Positions 20,509-25,966 of a DNA stretch of 25,966 bases are shown here, in pieces. The position numbers were made by a program, and so were the translations under genes. The DNA is from a virus, in the IMG/VR virus record IMGVR_UViG_3300034198_005278, positions 1-25,966 of that record. One strand, given 5' to 3'. Numbering within the stretch: the first letter of the stretch is position 1; every line of letters starts with the position of its first letter. Below the pieces are notes generated by a model. The model saw nothing but the letters and a program-made list of their open reading frames with translations, ran no database searches and was not told the origin of the DNA.

Positions 20509-22332
20509 CTATTTCAACAGTGAGTTTTTGTTTGGTTTGGCCGGTGCAAGTTGATTTGGTTGTTCCAATGCTTTCCCCACCTTTTGGGAAACTTCACGAG
20601 TTCTGGCTAATTCAGCGATTTTGCTTGCTCCAGGTACTTTTAGAGATTGTAACGCCTCCAAGCCGCGCAAAACAGCACCAGATGTATTACTGTAATTTAC
20701 CGCACCAGGTTCTTTGACAACCACATCTTTAATGGCATTGCGTAAATCCAGAATCTGATCGCGGCCGGTCTTTCCGAACATATACGTCAGCTTTTCATCT
20801 CCCAATTGATTGATAAATGTATTCAAATTCTTGAACGACATTTGATCACCTTGAGTGAGCAATTCTTTCATGTGCTGAAGGGTTTGGCCTTGCAGTTCGG
20901 CATAAGCCTGCCGCCCCTCTGGGCCGGCTTTTTTCAACAAACTGGTGACAGTGCGCATTTCTTCAAATGGTGCGTCCAGCACAATATGCTTAAACACTTT
21001 TTCCAATTCCACCCTGCGATCTGTGTAGCCAGCTTTGGTGCTAAGTAATTTGTCAACCCGTGAAACGTCCTCAAACTCTTTGGCCAACTGCCGGCGCGAA
21101 GCGCGCGCGGCCTGATACAGTTCACCGCCGGCGCCCTCGCCCATGTCGGTGATAATTTGCTTGAGCTTGCCAGCGTTTGGCGAGTTCTTGACCTGGCCAA
21201 TTTGCTGATAAATGTCTTCCAAGGCGCGCACGGTAATTGCACCAGTCTTGCCTGGGTCGTTCATGGTCAACGACTCAGCCACCGAATCCAGAATAGGGTC
21301 CAGCTTTTGGCGGGCCGTGGGGGTCTTGGTGTTGATGTAATCTAGCAGTGACTGATACGGCACCGTCTGAAGAGTCTCACCGGACTCATCAGCAGTCTTG
21401 TACAGCGCCTTGTAGGCATTGAACTTCTTGGTGTACTCGTCGTTAAGAGCCTTGTCCACAATCCTGCCAACTTGCGTCACTTGCGACGGATCGGCCACCT
21501 CGGCACCAACTTCCGAAGTCATGCGTTCAAAGTTGTTGACAATGTCTTGTTTTTGGTTGGCCTTAAAATTCCGAACCTGCTCGGCCAACTTGGTTTTGGC
21601 ATCTTCAGAAATCCCGGTCACCACACCCCGCTGAACTTCGGACTCAAACTGTTGCTGCGCCAAGTTCTTAGTGCGTTCACCTTGAGTTGAACGGATGCCA
21701 AATTGATCCAGACGTTGTTGGCGCATCAAATCTTCAGCAGTATTGGCCGCTCCCACGCCAATCATGGCCGGCTCCGCAGTTCGGCCTGCGGTGGCCATTT
21801 GATTGATAGCCGGTCGAACTATTGACCCGGCTTGTTTCATGGCGGCAGGAGCCAAAGCATTCAGGGCATTACCAGCTGCGCCAAATGTCGGCGGCATAGC
21901 CTCTAAAAGGCCGCTGATGGCGTTTACATACTCTGGGCCAGACTGAGTGCGGGGCTGATAAAACTGTGACGCTACAGAGCGTGCGGCGGCCTCGCCGGCA
22001 GCTTTGCCTTGAGGTGTTCCCTGACCTGCAACAGCCTCCCCATACATTTTTGCCAATGGCGTTGCAACTGCTTGGCCAATACCACTTGCGACAATTGCAG
22101 GAGCCTCCACCGCTCCCATGATCTTGTCACGCAATGATGCCTCTGGTTTGGGTAATGTGATTGCGTTTTCATTGCCGGGAATAAGAGCATCCGCACCAAT
22201 GCCAATAGACTTGTAAAAATCCATCTTGGGCATTTTGGAATAGAACTTGTCATACAAAGAATCTGCCAGCTTTAAGTCTGGCACATTGTCGTATTGCGGG
22301 TACTGTACGCGAAACTCTGCAAGGGTGGCCAT
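20509..22332 (-). CDS. Internal virion/ejection protein, 607 aa
   Basis: The opening MATLAEFRVQYPQYDNVPD with DSLYDKFYSKMPKMDFYKSI is a conserved start I associate with podophage internal virion proteins ejected with the DNA. Residues about 75-165 hold Ala/Gly-rich hydrophobic segments (APAIVASGIGQAVA, NALNALAPAAM) that could insert into membrane. The rest is mostly helical and charged, ending in an Asn/Lys-rich tail. It follows another ejection-type gene by 2 nt and precedes the lysis cassette by 3 nt. In P22 terms it would sit in the place of gp16 or gp20, but individual homology cannot be claimed. Confidence 0.7.
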   Translation of the reverse strand: MATLAEFRVQYPQYDNVPDLKLADSLYDKFYSKMPKMDFYKSIGIGADALIPGNENAITLPKPEASLRDKIMGAVEAPAIVASGIGQAVATPLAKMYGEAVAGQGTPQGKAAGEAAARSVASQFYQPRTQSGPEYVNAISGLLEAMPPTFGAAGNALNALAPAAMKQAGSIVRPAINQMATAGRTAEPAMIGVGAANTAEDLMRQQRLDQFGIRSTQGERTKNLAQQQFESEVQRGVVTGISEDAKTKLAEQVRNFKANQKQDIVNNFERMTSEVGAEVADPSQVTQVGRIVDKALNDEYTKKFNAYKALYKTADESGETLQTVPYQSLLDYINTKTPTARQKLDPILDSVAESLTMNDPGKTGAITVRALEDIYQQIGQVKNSPNAGKLKQIITDMGEGAGGELYQAARASRRQLAKEFEDVSRVDKLLSTKAGYTDRRVELEKVFKHIVLDAPFEEMRTVTSLLKKAGPEGRQAYAELQGQTLQHMKELLTQGDQMSFKNLNTFINQLGDEKLTYMFGKTGRDQILDLRNAIKDVVVKEPGAVNYSNTSGAVLRGLEALQSLKVPGASKIAELARTREVSQKVGKALEQPNQLAPAKPNKNSLLK

Positions 22333-22334
22333 TG

Positions 22335-23825
22335 TTAAAGCCCCAATCCTAGTGGGTCGGATTCGGTCGTAATGTGCTTGGCACCAGGTCCGGCCTGAAT
22401 TTTCATTGATCTAATTGCCAACTCACGAGCTTTTTGTTTTTGTTGGATTACAGAATCAGGTTCACCTGCTTGAGGAAAATACTTTTTATCTTCGTTAACG
22501 TATTCTGATGGACTAATAGATGCGCCAGATTCTTTGCGCAAACTTGCTGTAATAAAATTTAATTTTGCTTGTTGATATTTTTGTTGTTCAGCACTTGGGC
22601 CACCCATAGATGAAGGCAACGTATTCATTATTGCACCAGCTCCTTCTGCTAACTTTTCCCCTTGATATGGAACCAAAGATGTCAATGTACCTTCAACAGC
22701 ACCCTTAAATCTACCCCCACTTGTTGTTCCTGATTTTTCCAAATTGGTCAGCAATTTGTTGGAATCAATCATACGCATACCAAATGCGGTGGCGTTTCCT
22801 TGGCTTTCGGTAAGAGCCTGGCCTTTGCCTTGCAACTGTTTTGGAGCGCCACCCATCGGCATGGCAGGTTGGCCAACCGCCGGGGCAGGCGCTCGCGCTC
22901 CAGGCATACCAGGCCCAGCGGCTGGAGCGGCAGCGGGTGTGGCCACACCGCCAATTGTGACGGGAACGGCTTGCAATGTGCGCTTATTGACGCCAAACAT
23001 ATTGCCGTCTGCATCTTCTTTAATTTCAAATCCAGGGTTGGCTTTTTCCCAATCCAAACGCTCTCGTGCAATACGATTAGTTGCGCCAATGTCGGCAATC
23101 GCCTGGTCATACAACTTGCGGCTTGGATCATTAACAGACAAAGCATCGCGCTCTGTTGTCAAGCGTTTGAGATCGGTTGGAGCGGCACCAGAAGCAACAA
23201 TTGTTCTGCCTGCACCTGTGACCAAACCAACATTTGGCACAACGTGCGTTTTCATGGCTTCATCAAGTTGATTCTTAACAATTGCTGCGCGTGCTTTTGC
23301 TTGTGGAACATTAGGATATTGAGACAAATCCAACAGTTCTTGGCGCAAGGCATCGGTATTGTCGGCCAAAGCATTTTGCGAACGTGCCGGTCCAGCTTGG
23401 GGTGCCAAAGCATTTGGAACTTGCCCGTTAGGTGCAGCCTGTCCCATCAATCCTTGTGACTGTTCAGGCATTGGCGCACCGCCATACCCGCCAGTTGCGT
23501 TGGGTGCGCCGTTATATTTTGACCTATATGCGGCCAACTCTTGTTGAGCTGTAAGCATTTGAATGCCATGCAACTGAACATTTGGATCAGGATTTTGCGC
23601 CATTAAACTGGCGGCAGTCATTAAATCAGGGCCACCATTTTTGGTAATGGCTTCTCCCATTTTGGTCAAATAATCTTCATGCTTGCGCATTTTTTCAAAT
23701 TGCATTTGAGCAACTTGATTTTGATTTTGAGCATTTTGAATTTGAGCCAGTTGGCTATATTGCGCCAACTGATTTGGAACTTCAATGGGCCGTACACCCA
23801 GTGCAATGTTGGGATCAAGTGCCAT
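22335..23825 (-). CDS. Ejection/DNA-injection type virion protein, 496 aa
   Basis: The start (MALDPNIALGVRPIEVPNQL, then QNAQNQNQVAQMQFEKMR) is a Gln/Asn-rich coiled-coil characteristic of internal head proteins in podophages. Two Pro/Ala/Gly-rich linkers (about 100-145 and 295-335) separate the helical parts. The C-terminal NFITASLRKESGASISPSEY region resembles a conserved patch in phage injected proteins. A GGACG ribosome site precedes the ATG. It lies between the gp7-like gene and the 607-residue protein, the typical position of a second ejection protein. The second linker contains repeated Met-Pro-Gly motifs suggesting disorder. Confidence 0.68.
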   Translation of the reverse strand: MALDPNIALGVRPIEVPNQLAQYSQLAQIQNAQNQNQVAQMQFEKMRKHEDYLTKMGEAITKNGGPDLMTAASLMAQNPDPNVQLHGIQMLTAQQELAAYRSKYNGAPNATGGYGGAPMPEQSQGLMGQAAPNGQVPNALAPQAGPARSQNALADNTDALRQELLDLSQYPNVPQAKARAAIVKNQLDEAMKTHVVPNVGLVTGAGRTIVASGAAPTDLKRLTTERDALSVNDPSRKLYDQAIADIGATNRIARERLDWEKANPGFEIKEDADGNMFGVNKRTLQAVPVTIGGVATPAAAPAAGPGMPGARAPAPAVGQPAMPMGGAPKQLQGKGQALTESQGNATAFGMRMIDSNKLLTNLEKSGTTSGGRFKGAVEGTLTSLVPYQGEKLAEGAGAIMNTLPSSMGGPSAEQQKYQQAKLNFITASLRKESGASISPSEYVNEDKKYFPQAGEPDSVIQQKQKARELAIRSMKIQAGPGAKHITTESDPLGLGL

Positions 23826-23834
23826 TATTCGTCC

Positions 23835-24548
23835 TTAACCAATTGGATTATTGGAAAAAGTATCATATCCAGGATACCCAGCACCAACACCCCCGCCACC
23901 GGCGTTTCGGCTGTTCAGCGCATTGATCAAATTGTTGTTGCTGGTATAACCCAAGTATGAGCTAAGTCCACTATTCATAGCGTTGGCAGAACCCACAAGC
24001 CCTGCGGCATTAGCGGCAGCGCCGCCCGTCATGTAGTTTCCAACATTGGCGGCATTTGTAGCGCCAGCTTGGTTTGTAAAGTTGGTTGCACTTTGACCAA
24101 CACCAGCCAGACTTTGAAGGGGACCCAGCGCAGCGTTGCGCTCAGTCTGATAACGATTGAATGCGTTTTGATATTCTTGAGAACCCATGTTTTGACCGTA
24201 AGCCTGGGCCGCTTTGAGCGCGTTACCAGAGATCAAACCACCACGAGCTGCGGCATTTTGATTCAATGCCTTATTGCCTTCGCTTAATCTGAATGCGTAG
24301 CCAGGGTCTTGGGTCCAATCGGTTTCAGCAAATGGCGTGTAATTCATCGCCATCGGAGTCAATTTATTCAGCGCACTAACACCAGCTTCGCGCCAAGGTG
24401 CCTGATCAGCGCGAGTCTGGTTGTATTGAGCATTAGAAATGTTTGATGCGTTGTTTGCAGCATCGGCTTGCATTGACGCAGCGCTTCTGGACGAGCTTGA
24501 GCCAAGAAGTGAACTTCCAATAATTGCTGCCGGAAGCATCCATGTCAT
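23835..24548 (-). CDS. P22 gp7-like DNA transfer protein, 237 aa
   Basis: Recognised by QTRADQAPWREAGVSALNKL, DPGYAFRLSEGNKALNQNAA and ARGGLISGNALKAAQAYGQN, a signature shared with phage DNA-transfer/ejection proteins of the P22 gp7 type. A hydrophobic N-terminus (about 3-17) and a Gly-rich C-terminus flank the helical core. It is thought to leave the capsid with DNA and help cross the cell envelope. AAGGAG, 6 nt before the ATG, lies inside the end of the cupin gene. Confidence 0.82.
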   Translation of the reverse strand: MTWMLPAAIIGSSLLGSSSSRSAASMQADAANNASNISNAQYNQTRADQAPWREAGVSALNKLTPMAMNYTPFAETDWTQDPGYAFRLSEGNKALNQNAAARGGLISGNALKAAQAYGQNMGSQEYQNAFNRYQTERNAALGPLQSLAGVGQSATNFTNQAGATNAANVGNYMTGGAAANAAGLVGSANAMNSGLSSYLGYTSNNNLINALNSRNAGGGGVGAGYPGYDTFSNNPIG

Positions 24549-24549
24549 A

Positions 24550-24918
24550 TTAAACTCCTTTGCTCATATGTTGAGCAATTTGTTGAACTTGCTCTGCATT
24601 GATTGGAGCAATAATTACATCATCAATTTTTTCTTCATCCGTGCAATCTGTTGCATGAATGCAATACCAAATAACGTCTGTGAGTGATTTTACGCCATGA
24701 TGCTTGCCAGCGGAAATTGTTAAGCAAGTAGGGGCATGAACAATTGACGATGAACCGTCAACAATCAATTCAATTGAACCCTTGGCCAAAATTGATAAGT
24801 GATCAAATTTATGCGTGTGTTGCATTAACCAGCTTCCAGCCGGAATAACTGCTTCCTTGGCATAAACGCCACCACCAAAATGGTGTTGCACATCAGGTTC
24901 AATAAAATTCACAATCAA
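24550..24918 (-). CDS. Cupin-domain protein, 122 aa
   Basis: The first cupin motif is GSWLMQHTHKFDHLSILAKG with H34, H36 and H40 as likely metal ligands. The second is weaker (APTCLTISAGKHHGVKSL, H73 or H74). The fold is a small beta barrel. Such proteins may be enzymes (isomerases, oxygenases) or purely structural or sugar-binding. It starts within the stop of a fibre-type gene (ATGA) and ends 1 nt before the gp7-like gene, so it is made with virion proteins. A role in modifying a fibre or a surface sugar is possible; nothing proves it. Confidence 0.75.
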   Translation of the reverse strand: MIVNFIEPDVQHHFGGGVYAKEAVIPAGSWLMQHTHKFDHLSILAKGSIELIVDGSSSIVHAPTCLTISAGKHHGVKSLTDVIWYCIHATDCTDEEKIDDVIIAPINAEQVQQIAQHMSKGV

Positions 24919-25580
24919 CCCTCATACATGATGTTTACGCTACCGGCGTCAAAAGCATCAGTGCCGCCGACTGTCGTAAGGCGCAGGCGGTCCAGGGTGC
25001 CAGAAAGAGCAGATTTATATCCACCAATTGGGTATGACGTACCTGCGCTTGAACTGCCTGTTGCACCAGATGCCACCCAAATGTTTGAGCCAATTGTCAA
25101 TAATTGAACCGCTCCACCTAAAATAACAGATGCTGAATTTGCGCCACCAGTAATGCCAAAACCTGTGGTAAAAGTTGCAGAAGCGGAAACGCGCATTGTG
25201 GCTGAACTGTATCCAGAAGTGTCAATTGACCCAGAACCAATTTGAACAATCAGATCAGAAGTTCCGTTTGTACTTACACCATTGAGCATTACAGTAATTC
25301 GCTTCACCCAGCTTGGGATGCTAGTGAAATCGATACTGGTGCCCGAAGTGGTAGCCTGAGTGGTGGCCAAAGTCAACTCGGTAAAATACAGCCAATCAGT
25401 ACCCAAAACATTGTTGGCGCTGGTTGTCAGCCGTTTCCAGCCAGAGACGCGCCCAGCCGTCGAGGACTCAAACACGATGTCACCTGCGGTGAACGTGCCG
25501 CTAGTCGGGTATGACGTGCGCAGGTCAACAATGTTGCCGCTGGCGAATTGAATGCCTTGATCTGAGAGTGCTGTGGTCAT
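24915..25580 (-). CDS. Fibre-type structural protein, 221 aa
   Basis: The N-terminal half (MTTALSDQGIQFASGNIVDL, then GDIVFESSTAGRVSGWKRL) and the C-terminal end (TLDRLRLTTVGGTDAFDAGS, ending IMYEG) are typical of phage fibre or tip domains, the latter resembling a beta-sandwich found at fibre C-termini. Composition is Ser/Thr/Gly-rich. Its stop overlaps the cupin start as ATGA, and AAGG upstream of its ATG lies in the preceding fibre gene. I infer a receptor-binding or appendage component. Confidence 0.65.
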   Translation of the reverse strand: MTTALSDQGIQFASGNIVDLRTSYPTSGTFTAGDIVFESSTAGRVSGWKRLTTSANNVLGTDWLYFTELTLATTQATTSGTSIDFTSIPSWVKRITVMLNGVSTNGTSDLIVQIGSGSIDTSGYSSATMRVSASATFTTGFGITGGANSASVILGGAVQLLTIGSNIWVASGATGSSSAGTSYPIGGYKSALSGTLDRLRLTTVGGTDAFDAGSVNIMYEG

Positions 25581-25589
25581 TGTTTAGCC

Positions 25590-25966
25590 TTATCGAAGTT
25601 CATTCCATACAAAAGTTAATCCGCTACCACCAGCTACTGTTGACGATGTAATAGAATAAGTTGCCCCAGGTGGAACAACAAATACAGCCGATGCTGTTAA
25701 TGAATCATTTGGTGTATAAAAATAAGAGTTCATTATTGTTACACCTCCAACAACAGTAACTAATGAAATACCAGTGTTTGGAAATGATGATTGATTAGTT
25801 TGATAATAGGCACTGACCATAATTGGCCTATTCGTGTTGTTTGTATAAGGTGTTCCTGAATTTCTACTTCCTGAAAGATTTTGCCATGTTTGACCAACAC
25901 CCATCGGTCGCAAGTCATATCCGCTTGAATCAGTTGGCACGCCTGATGCGCTAATGTTAATTGCAT
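25590..25966 (-). CDS. Fibre/appendage-type protein, N-terminus beyond window edge
   Basis: An open frame enters from the right edge (first full codons AINISASG) and runs 125 codons to a TAA. GVGQTWQNLSGSRNSGTPYT and IMVSAYYQ, then VVPPGATYSITSS, match a C-terminal domain I have seen in phage fibre and structural proteins (VGQTWQ...R..GT.Y.N...PI.V). There is an in-frame GTG at 25940, but the homology-like sequence upstream of it suggests the protein begins outside the window. It precedes the 221-residue fibre gene by 9 nt. Confidence 0.6.
   Translation of the reverse strand, partial: AINISASGVPTDSSGYDLRPMGVGQTWQNLSGSRNSGTPYTNNTNRPIMVSAYYQTNQSSFPNTGISLVTVVGGVTIMNSYFYTPNDSLTASAVFVVPPGATYSITSSTVAGGSGLTFVWNELR

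Noticed and set aside
1-25966. Window ends joining as a complete circular genome
   Set aside because: The two ends share no overlap. A direct join puts the left-edge gene into a different frame from the right-edge fibre fragment, and essential head genes are missing.
1-25966. tRNA genes, integrase or attachment site
   Set aside because: I saw no tRNA-like cloverleaf, no tyrosine or serine recombinase motifs and no repeated core sequence. The YdaS-like regulator alone is not evidence of lysogeny.

Overview
The window is part of the genome of a tailed double-stranded DNA phage with a P22-like podovirus virion plan. The evidence is a portal protein of about 730 residues, a large terminase with ATPase and nuclease motifs, a P22 gp7-like DNA-transfer protein beside two more candidate ejection proteins, and fibre-type proteins with adaptor-like N-termini. 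There is no tail tube, sheath, tape measure or integrase. Base composition is near 50% GC and almost every base codes, with many ATGA or TAATG start/stop overlaps. Family resemblance suggests a Betaproteobacterial, perhaps freshwater Burkholderiales, host. That is inference only.

Layout. From 1 to 9849 all genes lie on the minus strand. In transcription order they are a RusA-like resolvase (9849-9502), small terminase (9415-8903), a 358-bp non-coding region, a protein with two ADP-ribosyltransferase-like domains (8544-7093), large terminase, two tiny basic proteins, portal, a DUF5856-like protein, a 53-residue protein, a small structural protein and two fibre-type genes, the last running off the left edge. 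A repeat-rich, palindrome-centred stretch (9881-10080) separates RusA from a TOPRIM primase/helicase (12112-10022), which is preceded by a Cro/YdaS-like regulator. The regulator faces a divergent control region (12328-12481) with a good sigma70 promoter and three copies of an AGCA-N3-TGCT palindrome.

From 12482 to 18088 the plus strand carries an early operon. It holds a 31-residue membrane peptide, a conserved phage protein, a Sak4-like RecA-fold ATPase, a DUF669 SSB-like protein, a Cas4/RecB-like Fe-S exonuclease, an SF2 helicase with a zinc ribbon, and six translationally coupled or tightly packed small genes. Together these look like a recombination/replication module. The minus-strand block from 19393 to 18000 (GNAT acetyltransferase, metallophosphoesterase) collides with its end. 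A single plus-strand gene (19458-19718) stands alone.

From 25966 down to 19695 the minus strand encodes a late block: two fibre-type genes, a cupin, three ejection-type proteins, then a lysis cassette (membrane coiled-coil protein, holin, M15 peptidase). No major capsid protein, scaffold or tail-completion gene is visible, so the window is a fragment of a larger genome whose missing head genes lie beyond its edges.

The most unusual content is non-coding. One locus (8545-8902) has five DnaA-box-like sites next to a near-ideal G-quadruplex motif and a 22-nt alternating purine/pyrimidine run. A second locus (9881-10080) has inverted arrays of CCGAA/TTCGG repeats around a TATA-centred palindrome, and the array continues into the coding end of the primase/helicase. 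Both are plausible replication or packaging control sites.
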